NCBI GenBank assembly: GCA_037132275.1
Contig: JBAXPK010000035.1
Coordinates: 1 to 28,606 of the forward strand
DNA from: JAABPW01 sp037132275
GTDB taxonomy: Bacteria > Verrucomicrobiota > Kiritimatiellia > CAIKKV01 > CAITUY01
DNA length: 28,606 nucleotides
Reading direction: 5' to 3'
Shown: one piece after another, positions 16,258 to 23,856 of the stretch
How positions within the stretch are numbered: position 1 is the stretch's first letter
Layout of the letters: each line of letters opens with the position of its first letter
The notes under the pieces: model-generated
What the model saw: the letters and a program-made list of their open reading frames with translations, nothing else
The model's database searches: none
What the model was told of the DNA's origin: nothing
Position numbers and translations under genes: made by a program

Positions 16258-17699
16258 GATATAGCGGAGTTACCCAGGAGGGTTTGAATCACATCGGCGG
16301 CCGTATAATCAGGATTTCCAGACTTGCAGAACTGGCCGATATTGATGACATCGTCGCCGAGCGTAATCATCGGCAGTTCCTGACCTCCGTCCTTGAAGTG
16401 TTGAGGATATCCGATGTTGGCGATCAGGGCGTTACAGAGGCATTTTCGATTTTCCGTATCCTCAAGTTTGCCGCCTTTTGCCACATAAGACTCTACGGGT
16501 TCAGCCGGGCAGCGATAGCCGATGGAACCATCGGCCTTGCGATACACTTCCCTCAGGAAACCTAGGTCGCAGAGACGTTGGCGCTGATGGTAGAGCGTGG
16601 GGTCTGACAGCGTCCCCTCCAGTTTGGCCACCTTGAACGGGAAGCCGGTAGGAGAGGCGAGCGGATCGGTGAAGATTTCCGCTTTGCCGTCGAGCGCCTT
16701 TTGCACCAAGGTACGCCGGAAGGCGGGAACCAAGCCTGATTCTTTGCAGAGCGCGAAGGCTGTGCCGACTTGGATTCCGGTGGCGCCCTGTGTCAGGGCG
16801 GCGGCGAGTTTGGCCGGTGAGCCGTAGGCTCCTGCCAGCCAGAAAGGATACTTCATGTTGCGGAAGGCTTCGAGGTTGACGTCATCACGCGGGCCATAAA
16901 CCGGTTCACCGCTTGCGGAGAGTTGGAGTTTGCCTCGTGGTGGGGCGTTATGGCCGCCGGCAAGAGGCCCTTCAATAATGAAGCCCTGAATGCTTCCAGT
17001 AACCCGTCGAATCATCATGGTGGCCAGAACGTCTGAAGAAACGATGGGCAGAAATGCCGGACGTTGGAGCGAGGCCAGAGTGATGTTGTTCTCATGAAAA
17101 TCGCGTGGATCGAAGACCATACGGAAAACTTCTCCCCCGTGAGCAGGCGTAGTTACATGGACGGGATAGGAGACGCATTCGTGGTTGACCAGCGCGTCCA
17201 GTACCCCCGGGATTTCGAGGGGGATGCCGGCGCCCATGATGACTACGCTGACCCCTGCGAGCATGGCGCCATAGATGGAAGGAAGGTGGGGAAGCTGGAT
17301 TTTCTCAAGATAATTGATGCCCACCGGATTGGAGTGTCCCTCGCGGGCGAGAAACACTTCCACGAAATTGGCCGCGATGCACAGTTCCTGGGGCACCCGT
17401 TTCCCTTCCACCGTATGCGGGCCGAAATTCCGGTAGGGTGCGGAGGCTGGCTTGCCGCCGGGGATAAAGTAATTGTCCAGAATGTACTGAACTAGTTTCG
17501 GGAACGGGAAATGGCTCAAGGCGCGGCGGGTATCGCCTCCGGGATCCCCCTCTTGAAGGCGACGAACCAGAATGTGATCAAGCCCTGTGCCCGAAACGAC
17601 CCCGAGCTGTCCCAGACGTGAAACGGCCTGAGCCAGACGCCAGTTTGAAACCCCGGCGCCCATACCGCCTTGAATGATTTTTGGAATCGATAGTGTCAT
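16254..17699 (-). CDS. Nitronate monooxygenase / 2-nitropropane dioxygenase-like flavoprotein
   Basis: A 481-residue FMN-dependent TIM-barrel protein. The start ATG at 17699 places the family opening SIPKIIQGGMGAGVSN at the N terminus; the frame runs open to 17741 but the added residues look unlike a real terminus. IIQGGMGAG, VVSGTGLD, PLAGGHNAPPRGK and GATGIQVGTAFAL are the FMN- and phosphate-binding segments of the NMO family. It is longer than short NMOs (about 350), with a Cys-bearing C-terminal extension (RKCLCNALIANIG). Members oxidise nitronates or act as enoyl-reductase-like flavoproteins, so the substrate is uncertain. It is first in a pair with mtaB and divergent from the Rid-like gene. 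Confidence 0.85.
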   Translation of the reverse strand: MTLSIPKIIQGGMGAGVSNWRLAQAVSRLGQLGVVSGTGLDHILVRRLQEGDPGGDTRRALSHFPFPKLVQYILDNYFIPGGKPASAPYRNFGPHTVEGKRVPQELCIAANFVEVFLAREGHSNPVGINYLEKIQLPHLPSIYGAMLAGVSVVIMGAGIPLEIPGVLDALVNHECVSYPVHVTTPAHGGEVFRMVFDPRDFHENNITLASLQRPAFLPIVSSDVLATMMIRRVTGSIQGFIIEGPLAGGHNAPPRGKLQLSASGEPVYGPRDDVNLEAFRNMKYPFWLAGAYGSPAKLAAALTQGATGIQVGTAFALCKESGLVPAFRRTLVQKALDGKAEIFTDPLASPTGFPFKVAKLEGTLSDPTLYHQRQRLCDLGFLREVYRKADGSIGYRCPAEPVESYVAKGGKLEDTENRKCLCNALIANIGYPQHFKDGGQELPMITLGDDVINIGQFCKSGNPDYTAADVIQTLLGNSAIS

Positions 17700-17840
17700 A
17701 ACGAGAGATACTATGAACCTTTTTCTTGATAATATCCACAACGTTTAACAATCTCCATGAAAAAAAGTTTGGGACGTAGTAACGCGACGAGACCTCCGTG
17801 ACTGATTGATACAATAAAACTCACCTTTTATCCGTTAAGT

Positions 17841-19004
17841 ATGAACATGGGTAATCACGAAAAAGATGAAAGATTAGTCCAAGTACAGGTTGCGCAAACC
17901 CAGTCCCGGATGATACTCCCGTCCCGTAGCGAGTATGTGATTTCAGTGTGCGGGCGCAAGGGCATGAGTATGGATCAGTATGTTCGAGACAAAATGCTGG
18001 GCGAGGAAGCTTGCCAAGTAGGTCGTTTTGTCTTTGCAGGAAGCCGTCATTACGAATCCTATGGCGAAACCAGTCTGCACGCTGAGGGAAGTCTAATGCT
18101 TCATAAGGGCGATGCCGGCAAGAGTGACGACGAGGTTTCCATGCAGGTCATGGCGGTCTCCGGCACACCGATTATTCCCATTCGTCAAAAAGGCCGCAAC
18201 ATAGGAGTTATCTTTGAAGATGAAAATGCCCGCTATTGCCGACTTAGCGGACTTATGCCGCTGGATATTTCCGCCTCACGTGAGACTCAGGCTCGCGCTG
18301 TATTGGAAATGGCGGATTTTATATTATCCACCAACGGGTTCCAGTTTACCGATACCGTGCGTACTTGGTTTTATCTCGATCGCCTGCTAGAGTGGTATGC
18401 GGGATTTAATGAGGTGCGCACCGCTTTTTTTAAAGCGCGCGCGGTTTTTGAAAAGATGGTTCCTGCCAGCACGGGCATTGGAGCCTCCAATCCATGGGGT
18501 GCGGCGCTGATTGGCGACCTGTTGGCCATCCAACCCAAATCGCCTTCTGTTCATGTTCGGGCGGTTCCGTCTCCCCTTCAGGATTCCGCATTAAACTATG
18601 CCAGCTCCTTCAGTCGCGCCGTCGAAATAAAGTGTCCCACATACAGCAGCTTGCTCATTTCGGGCACCGCAAGTATAGACCGCGTTGGCAATACGGTTTT
18701 CAAAGATGACCACGCCGGTCAAATCGAACAAACCCTTCAGGTCGTAGAGGCCCTTCTTCGGTCCCGCAGCATGACATGGGGCGATGTTGTGCGAGGTATT
18801 GCTTACTTCACGGATATGACAGACCATCCGATCTTCGATGCCGCATGCAGACGACATGGTCTCCCAGCCTTTCCGCTTGCGCGGGCACGCGCTGATATCT
18901 GCCGTCACGACCTCATTTTTGAGCTGGAAGTGGATGCGATTTCGACACCCGGGTGTCATCACGCTGCCCTTGATCTTCCGGCCCCTGCACAATGCCATTC
19001 ATAA
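17841..19004 (+). CDS. Rid-superfamily / chorismatase-like protein
   Basis: A 387-residue protein with a two-part build. In the N-terminal part (about 25-235), TVRTWFYLDRLLEWYAGFN and PASTGIGASNPWGAALIG resemble the paired Rid-like domains of chorismatases (FkbO/Hyg5/XanB2 type) and their unassigned relatives. The C-terminal Rid (YjgF) domain covers about 240-375, with SSLLISGTASID and TWGDVVRGIAYFTDM. Chorismatases split chorismate to hydroxybenzoate-type products; whether this one does cannot be told, and a general Rid-type deaminase is possible. The start lacks a Shine-Dalgarno; TACAAT about 30 bp upstream is a possible -10. It converges on the pilT-like gene with a 6-bp gap. Confidence 0.7.
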   Translation: MNMGNHEKDERLVQVQVAQTQSRMILPSRSEYVISVCGRKGMSMDQYVRDKMLGEEACQVGRFVFAGSRHYESYGETSLHAEGSLMLHKGDAGKSDDEVSMQVMAVSGTPIIPIRQKGRNIGVIFEDENARYCRLSGLMPLDISASRETQARAVLEMADFILSTNGFQFTDTVRTWFYLDRLLEWYAGFNEVRTAFFKARAVFEKMVPASTGIGASNPWGAALIGDLLAIQPKSPSVHVRAVPSPLQDSALNYASSFSRAVEIKCPTYSSLLISGTASIDRVGNTVFKDDHAGQIEQTLQVVEALLRSRSMTWGDVVRGIAYFTDMTDHPIFDAACRRHGLPAFPLARARADICRHDLIFELEVDAISTPGCHHAALDLPAPAQCHS

Positions 19005-19010
19005 GCGGCA

Positions 19011-20090
19011 TCATTGCCCCTTATACTTGTGAAGAATCTCGTTCAGCGTGGCTTCACTGATGAGCGGATCTCTGCGGTCATTCTTGTCGCGGTGTTCATA
19101 CAAGTCTTTGGCTGAATCGACCATGCGCGTCGCCAACCCCGCTTTACTCTGAGCCACGAGGGAGCTGAGTTTGTGGTGTATGTCGTTGCCCATGATTAGG
19201 TTCGCCATGCCCGGAGACGCGATCAACACCTGGCAGCAGGCAACTTTTCCGCCTTTGAGGGAAGGTAACAGTTGCTGGTAAACAATGGCCCGAAGCGCGA
19301 ATGCCAGGGATCTCCGGTTATCACGCTGGAATAGCGAGGGAATCTCATCAATTGAATTAGCCTGGGCGGTGGAAATGACCAATTGGCCGCGTATGGCGGC
19401 TTGCATGGCTGCTTCGGTGCTTTCCGAATCCCTCATTTCGCCGATGGCGATGACATCAACATCTTCGCGGGTTGCGGCGGCCAGTCCCCGTCCAAACGAA
19501 ATAACGTCTCTTCCGATTTCTCTCTGTCGGATCAAGGCGTTGCGTGATTCGAAGGTGTATTCGATGGGATTCTCCATGGTGACGATATGTCTCCTATCCT
19601 TTGTCAGCTCATCATTGGAGGTGTTAAGATACTGAATCATGGCGGCCATTGTTGTGGACTTCCCTTCACTGGCCCCACCCGTTATAAGAACCAGTCCTTT
19701 CTCATGCGATGCAATGGACTCCAAAATAAGGGGGAGGTGCAGTTCGCGGATTGTTTTTGGAACGGGGGGTAGAACTCTGATTGAGGCGCCAAACGCCCCT
19801 CGGTTGTAGGAGAGGTTGATTCTGAAGTTTCCAATTCCAGGAATGAAATAAGAGGTGTCAGAATCCCGCTCCCGCCGGAGCGCTTCCTGTTGGGCTTGAT
19901 CTAGAAGGCAAAGCGAGAGATCCATGATGTCTTCCGTCGTCAGAGGCCGGTTGTCCGGGCGATCGAGACGCCCATCCGGCATTCTGAACACGACGGGCAC
20001 CCCCGCGGCGAGGTGAACTTCCGATACGCCCTTTTGACTGGCTTCCGTCAAGATGTCCCGAATGGTTTGCTCGGCGATGTCTTTGTTCAT
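19011..20090 (-). CDS. PilT-like secretion/retraction ATPase with altered signature boxes
   Basis: A 359-residue protein from ATG 20090, chosen because GGAG is 8 bases upstream (the in-frame ATG 6 bp earlier is too close). Residues 1-105 form the PilT/GspE N-terminal PAS-like domain and 115-359 the RecA-like ATPase. Walker A is GGASEGKSTT (138-147), keeping GxxxxGKS but replacing the usual GPTGSGKSTT. The Asp box reads TMENPIEY (171-178) where T-x-E-D-P-I-E is normal. Walker B is VDVIAIGEMRD (211-221), normal. The His box reads STAQANS (240-246) where STLHTNS is normal, so its His is Gln. These changes suggest a specialised or weakened motor. No other pilus gene is in the window. Confidence 0.85.
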   Translation of the reverse strand: MNKDIAEQTIRDILTEASQKGVSEVHLAAGVPVVFRMPDGRLDRPDNRPLTTEDIMDLSLCLLDQAQQEALRRERDSDTSYFIPGIGNFRINLSYNRGAFGASIRVLPPVPKTIRELHLPLILESIASHEKGLVLITGGASEGKSTTMAAMIQYLNTSNDELTKDRRHIVTMENPIEYTFESRNALIRQREIGRDVISFGRGLAAATREDVDVIAIGEMRDSESTEAAMQAAIRGQLVISTAQANSIDEIPSLFQRDNRRSLAFALRAIVYQQLLPSLKGGKVACCQVLIASPGMANLIMGNDIHHKLSSLVAQSKAGLATRMVDSAKDLYEHRDKNDRRDPLISEATLNEILHKYKGQ

Positions 20091-20298
20091 GGGCATTTCT
20101 CCTAGACAAATAATCTGTGAAGCTGAACCGTACCGTTACCACTTGATACTATGTTGGAAGACGGGGCGGAATTCAAGCGTTAAGGTGGGCATCAATGTTT
20201 TGGAGAGTACCTGCCTGCATCCGGCGTGGCATCCGGCAAAACTCCGGATCAACAGTAGCGTACGCAGCGCGCTGTCGAATTTATCGCAAAATAAAAAA

Positions 20299-20653
20299 TG
20301 GTGGAGGCGGGGAGAATCGAACTCCCGTCCGCACTGGAGTCACCACAGCTTCTACGCGCGTATCCGATCAATAAATCTCATTATGACAGCTGCCGATCGT
20401 CAGGCCACTATCATAACCAGCGTCCACGTTAAGTTTCGCCCAGAGACCCGGTCACACAGTTTCTGAACTAACCTGCTGTAGTCGCCTCACTCCGCCTAGC
20501 AGGTGTTGGCGGCGAGACGTCGCAGTCAATTAAGCCGCGAGAGCGTACTCAGTGTTCGCTTTTATGTTTTTTCCGGAGATGATTAACGAGGCCAACCGGA
20601 GTCCTCGGCGCGCCACTGGGGCTTCAACCAACACGTCGAAACCAGTCGCCCCC
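20299..20653 (-). ncRNA. ssrA: tmRNA (tag peptide ANTEYALAA)
   Basis: A one-piece tmRNA of about 355 nt. The 5' end GGGGGCGACTGGTTTCGACG is the classic tmRNA start. The 3' end, with GGGAGTTCGATTCTCCC and CGCCTCCACCA, forms the tRNA-Ala-like T arm and acceptor, the acceptor pairing GGGGGCG with CGCCTCC. The open frame at 20559-20530 encodes A-N-T-E-Y-A-L-A-A followed by TAA; the ALAA end is the protease degron. tmRNA rescues stalled ribosomes with SmpB. A TAATAT -10-like box lies at 20671-20676. T-rich sequence (TTTTTTATTTT) follows the 3' end. It sits 73 bp downstream of tRNA-Leu on the same strand and could share its promoter. Confidence 0.96.
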
Positions 20654-20726
20654 ATGTATTCCAAAACTCTATATTAGCACGATCAGGGCTGGATGAAAGA
20701 AAAATAGATTTGCGCCAAGCGAAGGA

Positions 20727-20811
20727 TGGTGCACCCGGAGGGATTTGAACCCCCACACCTTTCGGCATAAGAACCTGAATCTTACGTGTCTGCCAATTCC
20801 ACCACGGGTGC
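20727..20811 (-). tRNA. tRNA-Leu (anticodon CAG)
   Basis: An 85-nt class II tRNA. The acceptor stem pairs GCACCCG with CGGGTGC, followed by A and an encoded CCA. The anticodon stem TAAGA/TCTTA encloses TTCAGGT, giving CAG, which reads CTG. The long variable arm (TGCCGAAAGGTGT region) and T arm GGGTTCAAATCCC are normal. Confidence 0.95.
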
Positions 20812-20831
20812 CTTAAAAAAGGAGCGATACC

Positions 20832-20859
20832 GATATCAATTCGGCCTTATGAGTGTCAA
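20832..20859 (-). promoter_or_regulatory. Promoter of tRNA-Leu (and possibly tmRNA)
   Basis: On the - strand a perfect -35 box TTGACA (20859-20854) is followed after 16 bp by GATATC (20837-20832), a weak -10. The predicted start falls about 15 bp before the tRNA. The tmRNA gene lies directly downstream on the same strand. Confidence 0.6.
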
Positions 20860-20896
20860 TCTTTTGTTCAGCCGGAATGAAGAGTGAATGAAGAGA

Positions 20897-22828
20897 TTAT
20901 AGTGGGAACTCATTCCTGATGGCTGACGCCAGTGCCTTCGGATTGGTGAGGTTCATGCGGTCCAGTACCCGTTCCCAGCGATAGGCGAAACTTCCACGCT
21001 CATCCCTCGTTCGATGCTTGAACAACGTGTCGAAGGCTCTTTTGCGTTGACGATAATCCTGCTGAATATGGAAAAAACGAGCGATGAATGCCGCAATATA
21101 GGCGTCAACAACCTCCTGTGGGTATGGGAAAAAAGGAAGCCGCCGGATCACGGGCGTTGCATAGGCGTTGGCAAAGGAGTCCAGCGGCGACCTATATTCG
21201 GTAAAGGTTCCGGTGTGATCCGACACAATAAGTTCAACCGGCATACCGGATTCATCCTCGATAATAACCTCATCGCCATCGTCAAACAGCACTGAACTCT
21301 GAAGGTTCATGCGCCCGACAATGATATTGGCCGCAGCCGCGCGGCCGAGTAACTCCGCAAATTTCAGGCAATAGGCCCGGTTTTTAAAGCGGGATCGTGG
21401 AATTTTGTCGGTCGCCAGCCCCGGGAGGTAATCGCGTTCGAAATAGGTGGACCAGATCTGTTGACCGTCATAACGATACCCCCGGTAATGCTCACTGATT
21501 TTCCGGGTGGTGATGCGGGGTGATAAATTCATGCCGATTTGCCGGCACCCAAGCCGCCGATCCAAGATGTATTCGGTGTATTCCTCCGCTTCCATGATTG
21601 AGGGCAACAAGTCTTTTCCCTCATTCAGGTGTTCACGAATTCCCCATTTCTGCATCCGGATGATGCGGACAACAGGGTTGGGTGAATTCCCCTCCTTGAT
21701 TTCCGCCACATAAACGTCCCGACGCCCGGCGCTGGTGGGGCGCTGGGATAGCGACCCGATGACCCGCCCGATATTGACATAATCAATGTCGCCGAATTCC
21801 CGCATGAAATTGAAAATAAAGCCACGTGCTTTGTCATCGCACAACCCCTGAAGTTCAGGCGACTGGGGGTTGCGATCAAACTCATCGAAAATGGTGTCGA
21901 ACATCAGTTCGCCTTCTTCAATCCTCCCGCCGGGAAGCCATTCGATCTGCATGAAAAACTCCGGGCTCAAGCCCATCATGACCTCCTCGGTGATGGTTTC
22001 GTTATGTTTCCCGAGAAGCGCCGAAAACATCAAGTTACGCCATGCGATGTTTTCGATGTTGTCCTCACGCAGTTCCGGGAGAACGGCATTCCGAAAGGCA
22101 GCTTTCAGGCTTTCATAGGACGGACGGATCGGATCCTGAATGGCGTTTCCAAAATTCGCATGGGAAAAGGATTTATCCGTAGCGAAGAAGGCAAGTTCGG
22201 GGTGAGCCATCCGGTTGTATTTGACTGAATGATCACGTATTTCGATTAAATGCTGGCGTAACTCGTTGTCCGAAAGGTTCCCCAACTCGCAAAACTGCTG
22301 ATAGCTGATGAATCGAGTCCCAATGTCACGGCTGTAATAGTAAACGGACTTGCCCCCAATGGAGGTAATAGAGGCCTGAATCATCCGCTTCATTTCATCG
22401 GGAGTCTTGGGTAGGGGGGCGATACGCCAGTTTTCCCCACGCTCCTTGATGGCTTGGCAGACTTTAGTGTTCATGAGATTCAGGAATTTGATTTTAGGCT
22501 TGGATACAAGTTCCTGCAGGAGATCATCCGCTTCGTAGGCTAGGGCCATATTCTCTGGATCTGGTCGGATCAGGATGCAGTCCATGTCGATAATCAGGTC
22601 AACCGACTGCTGCCACTCAAGCATCTCATCTTCCTCGTCCAGTGGAGGCTGCCGGGCTATTTCGCGGGACACGTTCATGTCGTCAATGTAAGCCGTACGC
22701 TGGGTGGCATGAATTCCTGGCACCGTCACCAGAGTCCGGCTTCGCGGGAAAATGGTGCCGATTCTGGTGATCATGCGCCCCGTTTGATCCACCGCAAACG
22801 GATGTTCGCCTAGAACTTTGATAGTCAT
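20897..22828 (-). CDS. Large protein of unknown function, possible kinase-like fold
   Basis: A 643-residue protein from ATG 22828; the open frame continues to a TTG at 22846. I do not recognise its family. There is no signal peptide or membrane segment. Residues about 354-362 (GRVIGSLSQ), 372-395 (VYVAEIK and VVRIIRMQKW) and 505-528 (GRMNLQSSVLFDDGDE then VIIEDESG) recall, in order and spacing, the glycine loop, strand-3 basic residue, catalytic loop and D-x-G of protein-kinase-like folds. The catalytic Asp position would be Asn or Met, so any resemblance may be to a pseudo-enzyme. This is inference only. The gene is divergent, 64 bp from the ATP-grasp/Mur-ligase pair, which suggests shared regulation. 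Codon use looks like that of its neighbours. Confidence 0.8.
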   Translation of the reverse strand: MTIKVLGEHPFAVDQTGRMITRIGTIFPRSRTLVTVPGIHATQRTAYIDDMNVSREIARQPPLDEEDEMLEWQQSVDLIIDMDCILIRPDPENMALAYEADDLLQELVSKPKIKFLNLMNTKVCQAIKERGENWRIAPLPKTPDEMKRMIQASITSIGGKSVYYYSRDIGTRFISYQQFCELGNLSDNELRQHLIEIRDHSVKYNRMAHPELAFFATDKSFSHANFGNAIQDPIRPSYESLKAAFRNAVLPELREDNIENIAWRNLMFSALLGKHNETITEEVMMGLSPEFFMQIEWLPGGRIEEGELMFDTIFDEFDRNPQSPELQGLCDDKARGFIFNFMREFGDIDYVNIGRVIGSLSQRPTSAGRRDVYVAEIKEGNSPNPVVRIIRMQKWGIREHLNEGKDLLPSIMEAEEYTEYILDRRLGCRQIGMNLSPRITTRKISEHYRGYRYDGQQIWSTYFERDYLPGLATDKIPRSRFKNRAYCLKFAELLGRAAAANIIVGRMNLQSSVLFDDGDEVIIEDESGMPVELIVSDHTGTFTEYRSPLDSFANAYATPVIRRLPFFPYPQEVVDAYIAAFIARFFHIQQDYRQRKRAFDTLFKHRTRDERGSFAYRWERVLDRMNLTNPKALASAIRNEFPL

Positions 22829-22892
22829 GTGTCGTAATATTAGCAACGTTTTCGGCTTCTAAACAACAGTTCTTTGCCTTTATTCTTTTTTC
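22829..22892. promoter_or_regulatory. Shared divergent promoter region of the ligase cluster
   Basis: This 64-bp gap separates divergent starts at 22828 (-) and 22893 (+). It contains the palindrome TAATATTA and is AT-rich on the + strand side (TTTATTCTTTTTTC). Neither gene has a Shine-Dalgarno here. No firm -35/-10 pair can be assigned. Confidence 0.4.
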
Positions 22893-23855
22893 ATGGTGAC
22901 AGCCGCGTTGGATTCCATACCATGTCGTCTTATGAATTCCATCTATACCACGACGATTACCGGGGAAGCGCGCCGGCGCGGAATCGGGCTTGAGGTGATT
23001 GACCCGGTGACGCCTGTATTTGTCCTGAAGTACAAGGGGCGACGGATCCGGTGTTATAATGCCCTGACGGATGCCGTGGGGGCCGTGACGTTCCACATGA
23101 CGCAGAACAAGCACCTGGCCAATGTGTTTCTGAAATCCCAGGGGTTTCCCGTTCCCGCCCAGGAGCCTTATACGGAGATCGAGGCGGCAAAAAGGTTTTT
23201 ACGTCGGCACCAGTCGATTGTCGTAAAGCCCTGCACCCAGTGGGGCGGGAGGGGTGTCTCAGTGGCGATTCGTACGCTCGCGGAACTTCAGAAGGCCATC
23301 CGATTTGCCCGACGGTTTGAGGATGATATTATCCTTGAGCAGTATGTCGGCGGGGAGGATTACCGGCTGATATTCGTGAATTACAGGTATGTGGCGGCTA
23401 TACGACGCCGACCTGCCCGGGTGACAGGTAATGGCCATGATTCAATTCGACAACTGATTCGAGCCCAAAACAAGATCGAAAAAAGGACAGATCCCAGCCA
23501 TGTTATTCCGTTGGACGCCGAGACGGGCCGGAATCTGAAGGCGAGGGGGTTGACGTGGGACACGGTCCCAGCCGCCGGTTGTGATGTTCAGGTTCGCCTC
23601 ACCTCGAATTATCACACCGGAGGGAGTGTGGATGTCGTCACCAAGACTGTGGATAGGAGGCTGGTGAATCTGGCCGGGCGTGCGGCCAAGACGCTGGGGG
23701 TTCCAGTGATTGGTATTGATTTTCTGGTGGACGAGAAAACCGGGCGTTTCTGGTTGATTGAACTGAGCCCCGACCTGGCGATTTCTCCGCCCGAAGGCGA
23801 TAGTGTTGTCCGCCATTTTATGGATTACCTTTTTCCGGAAACGAAGGGAATTTGA
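22893..23855 (+). CDS. ATP-grasp ligase, cyanophycin-synthetase/Ngg-like
   Basis: A 320-residue ATP-grasp protein; a start at ATG 22932 (residue 14) is also possible. Order and motifs match the ATP-grasp half of N-acetylglutaminylglutamine synthetase and cyanophycin synthetase: EARRRGIGLEVID (25-37), NKHLANVFLKSQGFPVPAQ (72-90), VVKP with K112, glycine loop GGRGVSV (118-124), ILEQYVGGEDYRLIFVN (147-163), YHTGGSVDVVT (240-250), PVIGIDFLV (271-279) and LIELSPDLA (288-296). The last motif has Ser292 where a metal-binding Asn is usual. It should join a carboxylate to an amine via an acyl-phosphate. The substrate is unknown. Its stop is one base before the ATG of the Mur-type ligase, so they are translationally linked. 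The order ATP-grasp then Mur ligase copies the domain order in cyanophycin synthetase. Confidence 0.88.
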   Translation: MVTAALDSIPCRLMNSIYTTTITGEARRRGIGLEVIDPVTPVFVLKYKGRRIRCYNALTDAVGAVTFHMTQNKHLANVFLKSQGFPVPAQEPYTEIEAAKRFLRRHQSIVVKPCTQWGGRGVSVAIRTLAELQKAIRFARRFEDDIILEQYVGGEDYRLIFVNYRYVAAIRRRPARVTGNGHDSIRQLIRAQNKIEKRTDPSHVIPLDAETGRNLKARGLTWDTVPAAGCDVQVRLTSNYHTGGSVDVVTKTVDRRLVNLAGRAAKTLGVPVIGIDFLVDEKTGRFWLIELSPDLAISPPEGDSVVRHFMDYLFPETKGI

Positions 23856-23856
23856 C

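Noticed and set aside
20091..20298. Small gene or attachment site between the pilT-like gene and tmRNA
   Set aside because: No integrase is present, and I saw no duplicated tmRNA end in this stretch. The stretch holds only a short ATCCGG/CCGGAT inverted repeat (20231-20249) without a T-run.
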